Notes: generated by a model not told the origin, from the sequence alone. 64,000 nt of DNA from Cololabis saira (GCF_033807715.1 NC_084596.1:38356958-38420957), one strand, 5' to 3'; shown: positions 1 through 11,735, counted from the first letter of the stretch. Numbers and translations are program-made.

Positions 1-3000
1 CTCTAGTAGCTCTCTACATGGATTCTGGTGGATATAGGTAGACAGATCAAAGGACCTGGGTCGGAGTGCATGCAGAGCTTGTTAACAGATAGCATTATGC
101 CGGACATGTGACTGTGAAGGAGCACCTCTGCACCCCAGGTGTTGAACTGTTGGATGCAACTTCCCATCCTTTCATCCTACTGAGAAGGTTCACCTGTGTT
201 ACCTGCCGATTCTGCATGTGATGTCATCAAAACTGCTGTTGCCATTCACAAACACAACACTCCAATACATTCGTGTTGATCTGATATTTCCCCCACGCCT
301 ACAGTCCAGGAGTTTCTCACCTGATGTTTTTTTTTTTTTACATTGTTATAACAACATAATGTTTCTTTGGGGATTAAATTATTCCTCATTTCAGTTTTAT
401 TCATGTCTGTAAAGTGTCATCTGAATGTTTTGTCAAGGATACATGGTGAGAATCTGATGGCGAAATATCACACAGTGCAAACTCACTGTGATATTGATTT
501 ATAGGTTTTCAAGATATTAAGACGAATGAAATGAAAGGTAGAGAATGTATTGAATAAAAAGAGTAGACAAATAAAAAAAAAAAGGACATCATATCAAAAT
601 ACCATTATCCTCCCTGACCACTCGACCCAATCCTTTCCTGTAAAAGATACAGTACTATAAAAACAATAACCAGTAGTTATGACCTTTGACCCTAGAAGCA
701 TGCTTTAGTTATTTAAGTTTGTCCTTGAGGTTGTTGCTGGACCCGGTTTTGAGGTATCATGCATTTCTTTCAGATACTGTATCGCTGTGAGTTCACATGT
801 GTCCCAAGCTGAAACACAATTTGCTTTTCTATTATAAGGCCAAAGGCTATTTTGTTGTTGGAATGCAGTCAGCATGCAGTGTTCGTCTGCAGCGGGCAGC
901 ATTGCCAGCATGGGATCTGGCAGCAGTGAAGCATCAAACAAAAAGCACCAATTCTTTCAGATGCATCTTGAATAAGGCATATTGAGGGCTTTGTTTAGCA
1001 TTTTTTTTGAATATATGTGAGCAACAACCAAAATTCAAAATGCAGTTACTATGCAGCGCGGTTGTGACACCCAGTGAATATCCTGAGGGAAAAGAAAATC
1101 TCCAACTTGTTTTTTCTAGATATTAAACATCCCTTTTTGAAGGTAGACTTACGTGTTATTCTCAAGTTCACTGGGCGAATTTAAAGTTTTCATAAAAAGT
1201 AGGGCTAGTAGCATGTCCACCAGAGGCATTTTCTGATGAAAATGATGTAAAGATTAATAAAAGGTACAGAATAATTTATATATTCAAACCGTGCTATCTG
1301 TGAAACCATCACATTTAAAACTGACAAGCTCATGTTAATTACTTGTCACTGAGAGCCCATTGGTAGAGCATGAATAAAAGTGGAGCTTGATGGTGTGTTT
1401 TTATTTAAAGTCAGTGAGATAAATTATGGTTTATGGAAATAACTGACTCATGGCCTTAAACTTTAGTTGAAATCATGTTCCCAAACATCATAAATAAATC
1501 TAAATGTTATTTGTGAGTTTTAAATGTTATTTTCTTCATTTCTCTAGCTTTGATGTCCAAACTTTTCCTTTCTCATGGAAATACCTCTACTCCATATCAT
1601 TTTCTTAAAAACAGTGAATTAATCTTGGAGAAAACAAATAAATGCATATTACTGGTTCCTGTTAAATGGGGATATGGGTTGTGAAGGCCTTCAAAGTTCA
1701 TGTCACTGGTGGCGATATCATTATGCAAATGGTGCAATGTATAGCGAGTTGTGTTTATTTTGTGATAAGAATATAAAACCACAACATCAACCATGAGTAA
1801 ACCTTTACTCTAATTTGAGCCAATTAGCTTGATGGTTTCCTTTTCTGACATTTGAGAACTTCTATCCCAGGAGCCGAGTTGATAGGTCATGAAAGTTGTT
1901 TCTACATTTTGTACCATTAAGTGAAGTCGGGACTGAGGTCTCTTAAGGAATAATTATGGCGGACACACTGGGCTATTATGTGTCAGTTCTGTAGGATAAG
2001 TGGGTATTTTTGAAGATCCTGTAACTATCCTTAATAAGGCTATAAGAGGGCTTGTCCACGTTTCAGTATTGGCCTTCAAATAAGGATTTGAACAATTCTC
2101 AATAGTACCTGAAGTCCCTCTTTATAATCTCCTTTCTACTGGGATGAACTCCGTACCACAAAGTATAAATATATTTAAAGCTTTGTACTTACTGTGGATT
2201 ATGTCACTGTAGAAGAAAAGAAAACTGCATTATTTATCAAATAGAAATGTGCTACATTATGTGGTGATAGACTTGGAACTGTAAAGTGCTGAGCTAACAC
2301 TCCCCTTGAAAGTTGAAAACTTCACTTTATTTGCTATTCACCTAAAGCTGCAGTTTTTCACAGTTCTTCCTCTATCTGATTGCTTCAGGGTGTGCCTCAG
2401 AGGTCTTAGCTGCAGAAAAACACGGACAAACACTGTGTTTGTCCCACCAGTGGCTGAAGTTTTCTCATCAGCAATGGCTGATGAAAACAGCCCGAATTTA
2501 GCCTGGAGTAAGAGTTCTGCTTTGAAGTGGAATTGCCAAATCATCTAGATATTTCATTCAGTGTTTTTGAAAATCTTGCTGCCTTTAAATAAATAAATAG
2601 AAAGAAAGCTCCCAGTATATCCTCGCCGGTTCTTAAAATGTGATTAGGTAAATACAATCTTAGATGGCACAATACATGGTGAGATATAATACGTGTAACG
2701 CTAAAATAAAGAAGAAATGTGTGAAATAGTAACTACACTATGATTGTACTCTTGAAGGATAAGTTATAGCAGCAATGACATTACACAATAATTTCCTTCT
2801 TAACATTATGTTAATTCATGGTTGTTTTGTGGGGTTTTGTTTGAAGTCTCTTCATAGGGAGGAGGAGGTCTGGAGTTTGACTTGACCTTGATTCATTGAG
2901 TTTTCACTCGTTCTGTTGAAGACACTGATATGCTTTGGATCATTATCTGCTGCTGGCATTTGACTCAAGAGTACTTCAGGATTTAACCTTTACATTTAAG

Positions 3001-3351
3001 TGACTTTAGCATTACCTTTATGGGTAATTGAAGCCTGTAAACTGAGACTGAGATTTTTTCTTTTTCTTTTTTTTTTGCATATAATTTGCATGATCTGACC
3101 TTGTGAATAATCTTATAAATTGTTTGGAAATAGCCTTATAATGATCAGTTAATAATATACATTTGATTAGCAGCACTTGTGTGGGGCGGTAATAGCCTGA
3201 CTGCTTCCACGGCACCGGATGAATGGCAGCCCACTGTTCCCAGTTTAACTAGTACTGGGTTAAAGGTTCAAGGAGAGACTAAGTATGAGGGGACAGTGCA
3301 ACATCTGTGCCAGCCTGTGTACTCTGGTGTGTGTTGAAGCTGGACCAAATC
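1..3351. other. Non-coding stretch, no gene recognised
   Basis: AT-rich sequence with short, chance-like open frames only. I see no BRINP exon, RNA gene or complete mobile element. Small palindromes occur near 2430-2490, for example around the words acaaacactgtgtttgt and catcagcaatggctgatg. The stretch is most simply an upstream intron of the BRINP gene, or intergenic DNA before it; the two cannot be told apart here. Confidence 0.5.
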
Positions 3352-3360
3352 ACTCATGTC

Positions 3361-4068
3361 CAGTACTCGAGATGAGGGGGGATGGCCATCCCCCCTGAAA
3401 TAAAAACGCCTGTAAAACTGCCATCCCCCCTTTCCATCCCTTATGTCATTTCATCAATGAATGTGGTTTTACTGCTATTTCAACATTTAGAGTCATCACC
3501 AGAAAAATTTGACAATTTTCACCTTTTTCAAGTAAATTTTCACTTGAAATAAGTAGGAAAATCTGCCAGTGGGACAAGATTTATCTTCTTATTACAAGCA
3601 AAAAAATGGCAGATCTTTCTACTTATTTCAAGTGAAAATCTACTTGAAACAGGTGAAAATTGTTGTTTTTTCCAGTGATGAGTCTTGTTTTAAGTGTAAT
3701 GAGATTTTTTTACTAAAATGAGACATTTTAACTAGAAATAAGAGAAATATTCTTGAAGATTTTGAGTTTTTGCAGTGATCCATTTTACTTATCTTGTGAA
3801 GGACAGAGTCATATTGATAAATTCAGAAAAGTTTTTTTTATGTTTGTGTTTTGATGTATTTGATGTAAGCCCAGTGGATATTTAAAGCTTAGAGAAGGCT
3901 GCATTTAACTGCTGCTATGTCATTCCTGCAGTATTTCTGCAGGTGTTTTGGTCACTGCTATTATTTGTAATATATTATATTATTTGTAATCAGCACAAAT
4001 TATCTGTCCCCATATGATACAATCCACCATCCCCCCTGATTTTTTTTTTACAACTTGAGTACTGGAGT
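3361..4068. mobile_element. Hairpin-bearing MITE-like element, copy A
   Basis: The 9-bp direct repeat actcatgtc flanks the element at 3352-3360 and 4069-4077. The left end begins cagtactcgagatgagg. The right end, reversed, contains cagtactcaagttg, so the termini are imperfect inverted repeats; the right side has a few extra bases. Both ends carry a C/G run reading ccatcccccct or its complement. The interior has a long imperfect stem: arm 3513-3568 pairs with arm 3607-3662. A related but right-truncated copy lies at 7484-7955. The superfamily is not certain; 8-9 bp duplications would suit hAT or Zisupton-like elements. Confidence 0.65.
3513..3662. repeat. Stem-loop inside copy A
   Basis: The left arm (caattttcacc...tctgcca) is the imperfect reverse complement of the right arm (tggcagatc...gtgaaaattg). 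The loop is about 38 bases. Each arm also contains a smaller self-complementary word, caagtaaattttcacttg. The same stem is present, cut short on the right, at about 7811-7955. Confidence 0.75.
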
Positions 4069-4808
4069 ACTCATGTCTAAGGTCCTGGGAGCAGGAACAC
4101 AGTGTGAGGACACCAACAGCATCTCCTCTACTGCCAGTGTAGTGAACTCAGCATTTAGCAAAGCAAAGGCTTAAAAAGTGAAAATACTGAAAATGGAGGT
4201 GTGGTGATCACAGGGGACGATGAGAGCAGCCTCCTGTGAATAACATTTTGGACTATTTGAAAGCCCAAATATCACAGGCTGTGTTCTCTTCAGGTGATTG
4301 AGAGACAGAAAGAGAAGGATTATGGGGTTACTATTTCTGGTGATCTGTCTGAAGGGGTGGATTGATGCAAAGCCTTATGGTTAATAACTAGGGGTGTAAC
4401 GATATCCAAATCTCACCAGCCAATATTATCATGATATGAACCTCACAATACGATACCTATTGCAATATTGTAGGGAGGCTCACAATATTCTGGCTAGGGT
4501 CACAATAACAGTATTGACAATATAAAATGCTTTGACCACTCAGTACAATATTTATTGTCACATTTAAGTTTATGATGTTTTTTGAACAGGTTGAAAAGTC
4601 TTGCTAAAGGGCAAGATTGGGCAAGACATCTCAACATATATTTATGAGAAAAAGGCAACCCCGGTATTATACAGTATTAACAGCCTAGGAATAAGCAGAC
4701 ATTATAAAACTGCCTACTTATTAGTAGTCAATAAATAAAAATATCTAGGCACCACCAAACAAGAATTAAATTAGGAAGTAAGCTACAGTAAATGAGCTTC
4801 TAACCTTA

Positions 4809-5502
4809 CTAGGTCAGTTTCAAATGCTTTTTTAGAAAGATGAACATGTCTGGATTTGAGGAGAGAAGGACAGATCTCTGAGCAGTTACAATGTCCCCTG
4901 CTGTTGAAAATACCCTTCCACTGGGTACTGAGGTGGCTGCTATACAAAGATACATCTTTGCTAGAGATGACAGCAGCGGTATTGCTCTGCATTCCTCCTT
5001 CACCACTTCAGAGGACAAGCAGATAGTGAAATAGTGGTCTCCTTACGGTACAAGTCCAGCTTTGCTTCAATCCCCACTTGGACTTGAGTGTCACTGTGGC
5101 TAAAAGAATCCCCAGGAAGTCCTCAAGAGCATGTTTCTTTGGGGGAGGACATTTCTCCCCACTGTGGTCCAGCTGTAGGACGGGGGCTATGTGGCAGTGT
5201 CACTTTATCTTCATCATGGAAATACACAGAGAAAAAACAACAACATTGCTTTATTCCATTTTCATATATAGAAAATAAATATTACAATCAGAAAAATACC
5301 GGGTGCTGCACTTAAGATGCTTTCAAGCGTAGCCTGGCGTAGACAGCCTCTCTCACACCGCTGCTCAGATGGTGGAAGGTCAGAAACCGGGGATCCAAGA
5401 CACTGCTCTCCTGCAGGAACTCCTCTTCTTTGTATCCGTCTACCAACTCTTAATATTTCTGCCTTCATCTGGGCAATGGTGGTAGAGGCTTGAGCATCAT
5501 GT
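4809..5502 (-). pseudogene. hAT transposase relic, C-terminal part with hATC dimerisation domain
   Basis: This is the other half of the transposase whose front lies at 16348-17599. Entering from 5507, the words HDAQASTTIAQMKAEIL continue the front half in the same phase once the insert is removed. Next come a frame shift, the LDPRF motif near 5390 and a VREAVYARL stretch. After another broken stretch, VGIEAKLDLY, TSVPSGRVFSTAGDIVTAQR and a terminal LKKHLKL match the hATC domain. A TGG-TGA context near 4994 suggests one lost base at the usual W-W-K position of this domain. The terminal stop is at 4809-4811. About 180 bases between 5100 and 5276 show no clear coding sense. Confidence 0.82.
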
Positions 5503-5693
5503 GCCATTGTTACGAACTGAACAAACTAGGAGGTTCAGGAGCAACAATAGTAGAAATTTCCCGGGAAGGGAAAAAGATGATGGCTGGGAGTTTAAACAAA
5601 ATTCAGGGATTTTATTAATAAACAAGAACTCAAAAATTGTTAAACACAAAACAATCCTCCAAAAACCGAGGACAACAAGGACTAACCATTTAA

Positions 5694-6466
5694 AGGAGCC
5701 GTCTGTTAGAAATGTCCAAAACTGGAACTGCAGTCACTTTCAAAATATTGTTGAGCGGCGTGTACCCTCCCCCTCCTCCCCCCGACCAGAGGTTGCCAGG
5801 TAGGCTGCAGAATGCAGCAGGAACGTAGGCTGCCATGGCTGCCATAATTAGAGCCGAGCTGGCAACCCGGATGCCGAAACAATACTGACTTGGTGATTGG
5901 GAGATAGGTGGAGGGTGGAGCTTCAGAAACAATACTGACTTGGTGATTGGGAGATAGGTGGAGGGTGGAGCTTCAGAAACAATACTGACTTGGTGATTGG
6001 GAGATAGGTGGAGGGTGGAGCTTCAGAAACAATACTGACTTGGTGATTGGGAGATAGGTGGTGGGTGGAGCTTCAGAAACAATACTGACTTGGTGATTGG
6101 GAGATAGGTGGAGGGTGGAGCTTCAGAAACAATACTGACTTGGTGATTGGGAGATAGGTGGAGGGTGGAGCTTCAGAAACATTACTGACTTGGTGATTGG
6201 GAGATAGGTGGAGGGTGGAGCTTCAGAAACAATACTGACTTGGTGATTGGGAGATAGGTGGAGGGTGGAGCTTCAGGCCAAAACAAAAAATGGCAACATA
6301 AACATCAGTTGAGGGCTGCAACTCCTCTTTTTAAACTGGAATATCCTGGCTTGAGTGCTGTTGTCAGTGACATAAGTATTTGAAATGAACATGATTTTTA
6401 AATGTATGTTGACATATCGGGGTCATTTTATGATTCGTTTTATTATTGCTCTTACATACAGCTCCT
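5694..6466. mobile_element. piggyBac-like MITE flanked by TTAA
   Basis: TTAA stands at 5690-5693 and again at 6467-6470. Inside, the left end aggagccgtctgttag matches the inverse of the right end, cttacatacagctcct, at most positions. TTAA duplication with short inverted ends is the piggyBac signature. No transposase is present. Half of its length is the 50-bp tandem array at 5881-6276. Confidence 0.65.
5881..6276. repeat. Minisatellite, 8 copies of a 50-bp unit
   Basis: The unit begins aatactgacttggtgattg and ends ggtggagcttcagaaac. Units start at 5881, 5931, 5981, 6031, 6081, 6131, 6181 and 6231; the last is cut at 6276. Copies are nearly identical: copy 4 has gtgggtggag and copy 7 starts attactg. 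There are no unique spacers, so this is not a CRISPR array. It lies inside the piggyBac-like MITE. Confidence 0.97.
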
Positions 6467-7181
6467 TTAACAAAAAACAATCCACTCAAAAGGAGGGACA
6501 ACCAAGCACGACCAGGGAAACTCAGGAAAAAAAACAAATTAAACTTGCTACACACTGGTAGAATACACCTAAATCAAAAACTCTAGCAGAACGCAAGGTG
6601 GTGAGACAGCGGTTCTGGGGAGCGCTGAAGCAGTCCACGGATACCGACCACAGCACACAGCAGACACCACGGTCCACACAGGACAGAACCCGGCAGCTCC
6701 AGTCCACTCTCCTTTGTAGCAGTCTCCTGATTGTCACAACTGCTGATTGTAGATGGGCAACAGCTGCAAGGCACAGGGGTGATAGCGCTCCGGCGTCACG
6801 CCGGATTTCCGGCATACCGAGGTGTTTGCGAGAAAAAAATAAAATAAAATCAGGTTTGCCGTTTATTTTTCTTATGATATGAATTTTTCATATACCGTAA
6901 TACCGGTGAGTAGCGCACACAACGTTGGGAACGCCGCGCGGCGGAACGTAGCGCCGCTGGACCCTGTTTGTGTGGGGACTGTTTAGCCAGTGAGCAGAGC
7001 CGGCAGGGAAAAGTCAACAGTGCCGCGTGTCCGCGTGTAACCTAAATCTACCATGGCCTCAGCGTTAGGGCTCGGCCAAGTTAGGCTTTATAAATATATG
7101 GGCATTATAAATTTATTAAATATATGAGCGCGGAGTCGGCGAGGAGCTGCGCGCTGCGAGGAGTACCAGCCGGGCGCTGTG

Positions 7182-7299
7182 AAGCCTGATTTATGGTTCC
7201 GCGTTAAATCGACGCAGAGCTTTCGCCGTAGTACGACCATACGCGTAACCCACGGCGTATGGTCTGCGTTGGTGTAACGCGGAACCATAAATCAGCCTT
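7182..7299. mobile_element. Short palindromic MITE, Harbinger-like
   Basis: The two ends are long inverted repeats: left aagcctgatttatggttccg and right cggaaccataaatcagcctt, continuing into gcgtta / taacgc. The centre has further inverted words (ccatacgcgtaac / acggcgtatgg). Elements with this ttatggttccgcgtta end are common in fish genomes and are usually placed with PIF/Harbinger. A 3-bp target duplication is not clear. Confidence 0.65.
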
Positions 7300-7483
7300 A
7301 AACCACACCTGCAGCCCGTGAGCTCATCAGGAGGTTAGAGAGCGGCTGCGAGTTCATTGCTGGTTCGTTGTGTTAACTCTGAGAGCTTTATTGGTTTGTT
7401 TTTTAGCTTGCTGGTGTTTTTTTTCTCTCTGGGATTTTTGAGTTATTTATGAAGAAGTTCTGAGCTCCGTGTGAACAGTAGCC

Positions 7484-7955
7484 TACTCGAGTTGAGGGGG
7501 GATGAGGGGTGATGTGATGGCACACCCCCCCCGAAATAAAAACGGTCCAAATCACACCCCCCTGAAATAAAAACGGTCCAAATCATCCCCCCTGAAATAA
7601 AAACGGTCCAAATCATCCCCCCTGAAATAAAAACGGTCCAAATCATCCCCCCTGAAATAAAAATGGTCCAAATCATCCCCCCTGTAAAACTGCCATCCCT
7701 CCTTTCCATCCCTTATGTCATTTCATCAATGAATGTGGTTTTACTGCTATTTCAACATTTAGAGTCATCACCAGAAAAATAACACCAGAAAAATAACTAA
7801 TTTGACCATTTTCACCTGTTTCAAGTAAATTTTCACTTGAAATAAGTAGGAAAATCTGCCCGTGGGACAAGATTTATCTTCTCATTACAAGCAAAAAAAT
7901 CTTGTTCCACTGGCAGATTTTTGTACTTATTTCAAGTGAAAATCTACTTGAAACA
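7484..7955. mobile_element. Hairpin-bearing element, copy B, right end lost
   Basis: From tactcgagttgagggggg at 7484 this copy follows copy A (3361-4068), including the segment beginning cttatgtcatttcatcaatg and the left stem arm. It stops resembling copy A after cttgaaacag near 7955. It differs in having five copies of a 30-bp unit (7533-7683) where copy A has one. Confidence 0.7.
7533..7683. repeat. Minisatellite, 5 copies of a 30-bp unit
   Basis: The unit is gaaataaaaacggtccaaat plus catccccct. Copies start at 7533, 7564, 7594, 7624 and 7654; the first spacing is 31 bases and the last copy has aatggtcc. Copy A of the same element has a single corresponding unit near 3397. Confidence 0.93.
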
Positions 7956-8009
7956 GACTGATTTATTGCTTGTGTAGTTGAAAAATACATGAGAACAGGA
8001 CCTTGAAAA

Positions 8010-8092
8010 AAAATAATCACATATTAAATCGCAATCGTAATATTGAGGAAAAAAATCGCAATTAGATTATTTTCAAAAATCGTTCAGCCCTA
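8010..8092. mobile_element. Fragment of a hAT terminus
   Basis: The sequence tcacatattaaatcgcaat...attttcaaaaatcgttcagcccta reads as the right end of a hAT family whose termini start cagggctgaacgat. No matching left end is nearby, so it is a fragment. Confidence 0.5.
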
Positions 8093-9905
8093 CATTAGAA
8101 TCATAAGTGCTGCCACCTCATTGTAAACGGCATCATTTTTTGAGGCCATGTAAACCTGTATTTATACTAGTGTGGACATTAATGTTTTTCTACAATATTT
8201 CCTCCTCATGACAGTAAAATAGGCCATTCTAAGCCAATTTACTGCTTCACATGCGGTTGTGTTTGTGTGTGTTTGGCAGCGTGGAGGCATATCTACAAAA
8301 ATATGGAAAATCTACAAAAGTCATCAGAATATTCAATTTAATGAACTATTTATCAAAATGTCCCAGGGAATCACACCCCTGGCCTATGTTGTTCAATTTA
8401 CTCATTCTGTTTTCTATGGGCTGCATGTGGTGAGCTTGGACAACAGGACCATGGGTCAATTTACACCAGACTTACACTTTAAGAGGACAAAAAATGACAA
8501 TTGTGTTGATCGGGGCATATATCTTGGCTTAGGGGCTCGCTTACCTCCCAGGGAAAAAAAGTTCAGGCTCAGGATTTTTTTTTACTATCACCCCTGAAGG
8601 CACCATCCCAGCAGCTCCTGCCATAGGCGCCGGAACCGTGGGTGCTTCGGGGCCCGAGCACCCACGGAGATGGCCGAGCACCCACGGGGAGAGCCGAGTA
8701 GGGGAGCCCCCATGTCAACAATCACTGATTGGCTAAAGCGGTTTTCAAATAAAGGGCGCACAGCCGCCGCCGGCTTTCCCATTCAAGTGTATGTAGTGCC
8801 GCTGCGCAAGAGCGCAGGGTCTGAGTGACGCAGAGCCTGCGCGCATACACCTGTGTACACATTTGTTGCAAGTTGCTTGGCGACTGAAAAAAAGTTTTTC
8901 CGGTCTGGCGCCGTTTTCCCACTCATTTGGACGTACAGTAGCTACAGCTCGGTTTGCAAAATGCATGTGTCCCTGATTCAAAGAAAAGCCCTGGCTTTAG
9001 TTCTTCTTCTTCTGAGGAGGAGACGAGCAGCAGCAGCAAGGAGGGGATGGGTCCATGAAATCCTCATGAAGACAGGATTTGGGGGAATAAAGGCTCGTTC
9101 GGGAGCTCCATGATGGCCAGGTCAGGCTGAATCATATTTTATTAAAAAACCTTTCTGAACTATGTTGTTTTTTTTAGCTCATGTCAGTCATTTTAGCGGA
9201 CCTGTAGTGCTTCAGTTTGCAAAAGTATTGACACGTGGTCTTTTCATAACCATATATTGATCAATGATTCAATTGATCCCCAGATGAGGCATGGAAATGT
9301 TATATTTTATTTTAAATTAACATTTTATTGTTAAAAGAGCAAAAGTATATCACATTTCTACCACTTTTAAACACACCAGGCGTGTCCAAATTCTGGGAGA
9401 TTTCTCTCCACTTTTGTCCCTTTTTATTGATGTCCCGATAGTCCTGCAGTCTCATCCCACAGGTCCTCACAGACTCACAGCCAAGATCATTCTTTCTTCC
9501 ATGTTGATCGTCTCTGATCTACAAGCTGCAACTTTTTTGTCTCCCTCCACCTTCTCTCCTATTGGACACCGCCCAGATGCCGTCACAGGGCGCACGGTGA
9601 AATTAAAAAAAATTCAATTCTACTGTTGTAGATTAGAAACGATCAAGATGGAAGAAAGAATGATCTTGGTTATGAACTATAGAAAAATAGCCTCCTTTTT
9701 CCTCAGATGAACACCCGAATTTGTTTAGAATTTGATTATTATGGGGGCTTCCGGCTTAGCTTTACATGGGGTGAGACGTAATTAGCGGAGCTCCTGCAGA
9801 GTTAATTTTAATTCAGCATTTATTGGCACTTTTTGTATCACTCCCACGGCTTTGGTTTTAACTAACCTATTTTCAACGCGGTTACTTCGACGACTTACCA
9901 CGGAA

Positions 9906-10838
9906 ATGCCTCCAAAGTCCTTCAAAGCGGGGAATAACCCTCCAGCTAACCCGCGGCCTGCTGCTCATGCCGTCTCCTCGCCCCGCGGTGATTCCCCTCC
10001 TCCGGAGAGCACCTGCGCTGCGCAGGTTCCAGCTGCGGAGTTCAGCCGGCTTAAAACCGAACTTCTCTCCGCTCTTCGCTATGATGTTGCGGCTGTATTT
10101 AGGTCAGAGCTTCAGCAAGCACTGAACGAGAATTTAACGTCCATTAAGTCCGAGCTGCTTTCCCTTAAAGCTGATCTTTCTGGCAGTATTTCCTCCATGA
10201 AGGCGGACGTCGCGGGTCTCGCAGCCACGGTCGCTGGGATCGAGCTCTCGCTCTCAAGCTGCTCAGATGACATCGTTGCTCTCCAGAAAAAAGTTGATCA
10301 CTTGTCGAAAGAATATGTGAGGCTGGAGGACAGATGCGAGGATTTGGAGTCAAGGTCCCGTCGGCAGAACGTACGGATTATTGGCGTCCCGGAGGAGGAT
10401 CCTGACTCTTCATCTGCAGCAGGTGTTTCCAGGCTCCTGGCGGAAGCCTTCTCCCTCGACGCAGAGCCGGTGGTGGACCGAGCCCACCGCACCCTCATGC
10501 CGAGACCGAAGACCGGGGAGCGGCCCCGCGCAATAGTGGCAAGGCTCCATTACTACACCGACTGCGCTGACATCCTGAGAAAGGCGAGAGAGCGGCAGCG
10601 GATAAAAGTCCGGGGTATGAGCATCTCCGTGTTCCCGGATCACACAGCCAAGACAGCGCGGGCGCGCGCTGCCTTTAATGACGTGCGCCGTCAGCTGCGG
10701 GAGATTGAAGGAGTCCGGTATGGATTGCTGTACCCCGCCCGGCTGCGTGTAACCCATGATGGCCAGCAGCGTGACTTCACGTCGCCAGATGAAGCCCTGG
10801 CATTCATCAGGAAAATAAAAAAAGTGACTACCAGCTAA
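9906..10838 (+). CDS. LINE ORF1 protein, RNA-binding nucleic-acid chaperone
   Basis: 310 residues from the ATG at 9906, which has an A at -3 (ggaaatg); the open frame extends upstream without another ATG. ORF1 proteins of L1-type elements coat the element RNA and act as chaperones in the ribonucleoprotein. Seen here: a Pro-rich, low-complexity start (1-45), a long heptad-rich coiled coil (about 46-150, e.g. LQKKVDHLSKEYVRLEDR), then SRRQNVRIIGVPE at 151-163, the hallmark opening of the L1-type RRM, and a basic C-terminal domain with RPRAIVARLHYYTD (207-220) and KVRGMSISVFPDHT (234-247). No internal stop or frameshift is seen. The protein is GC-rich compared with the AT-rich flanks. Confidence 0.9.
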   Translation: MPPKSFKAGNNPPANPRPAAHAVSSPRGDSPPPESTCAAQVPAAEFSRLKTELLSALRYDVAAVFRSELQQALNENLTSIKSELLSLKADLSGSISSMKADVAGLAATVAGIELSLSSCSDDIVALQKKVDHLSKEYVRLEDRCEDLESRSRRQNVRIIGVPEEDPDSSSAAGVSRLLAEAFSLDAEPVVDRAHRTLMPRPKTGERPRAIVARLHYYTDCADILRKARERQRIKVRGMSISVFPDHTAKTARARAAFNDVRRQLREIEGVRYGLLYPARLRVTHDGQQRDFTSPDEALAFIRKIKKVTTS

Positions 10839-10868
10839 TTTTCTGGGACGATTTATCCAGCTTGCTGT

Positions 10869-11735
10869 CCATGCGGGACTCTGGCCCGGGGTGAGTGACT
10901 GAGTCAATTCAGAAAATGGGACTTTATGTCGTAATTTTTTTTTTTTTTTTTTTTTTAATTATTTTTTATTTTTTTTATTATTTTTTTTTTTTTTTATTTA
11001 TTAATTTTTATTTATTTTTTTTCTCTTCTAACTATCAATGGGAACAACACCGTTTAAAATTGAAGGCCTAATCATTTCTCTGGTATGATGCCTTGATTAG
11101 AAAATATGCACACACCCCTGTCTTTGCTTAAATTGTGTGCATATGTGTGCGTGTCTGTGTGGTTGTGCGAGTGCATATATGTATATATCATTGTTCTATA
11201 GGCCAAAGATCTCCTTAATTTTAATTAACGTTTGTTGTTACCCTGACAAGACAGCGATCGTCAGAATTGCTCAGATTGTTGGTTTCGTTTGCCTCCATGC
11301 GGGACTCTGGCCCGGGGTGAGTGACTGAGTCAATTCAGAAAATGGGACTTTATGTCGTTATTTTCTTTTTTTTTTTTTTTTTTTTTTTTTAATAATTTTT
11401 TTTTTTTTTTTTTTTAAATTTATCAATAGTTATTTTATTTTTTTTATTTTTATTTTTTTTTCTTCTCTTCTAACTATCAATGGGAACAACACCGTTTAAA
11501 ATTGAAGGCCTAATCATTTCTCTGGTATGATGCCTTGATTAGAAAATATGCACGCACCCCTGTCTTTGCTTAAATTGTGTGCATGTGTGTGTGCGTGTCA
11601 GTGTGGGTGTGCGAGTACATATATGTATATATCATTGTTCTATAGGCCAAAGTTCTCCTTAATTTTAATTAACGTTTGTTGTTACCCTGACAAGACAGCG
11701 ATCGTCAGAATGGCTCAGATTGTTGGTTTCATATG
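10869..11735 (+). repeat. Tandem duplication in the LINE inter-ORF spacer, period about 426 bp
   Basis: The word ccatgcgggactctggcccg starts at 10869 and again at 11295. Each copy then runs through gtgagtgactgagtcaattc, a long T-rich tract, ggaacaacaccgtttaaaat, a tgtgtgcg stretch and agacagcgatcgtcagaat. The copies differ by small substitutions and by the length of the T-rich tract (longer in copy 2). The duplication lies wholly between ORF1 and ORF2 and does not break either. Confidence 0.93.

Larger units (their letters stand above)
6775..8595. mobile_element. hAT-like non-autonomous element, itself carrying insertions
   Basis: The left end aggggtgatag at 6775 is the exact inverse of ctatcacccct ending at 8595. 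The flanking octamers caaggcac (6767-6774) and gaaggcac (8596-8603) match at 7 of 8. It sits in the solo-LTR-like insert and holds a Harbinger-like palindromic MITE (7182-7299), the hairpin element copy B (7484-7955) and a fragment of another hAT end (8010-8092). No transposase frame is visible. Confidence 0.6.

Noticed and set aside
5881..6276. Possible CRISPR-like repeat array
   Set aside because: The 50-bp units abut with no unique spacers, and the setting is a vertebrate mobile element.
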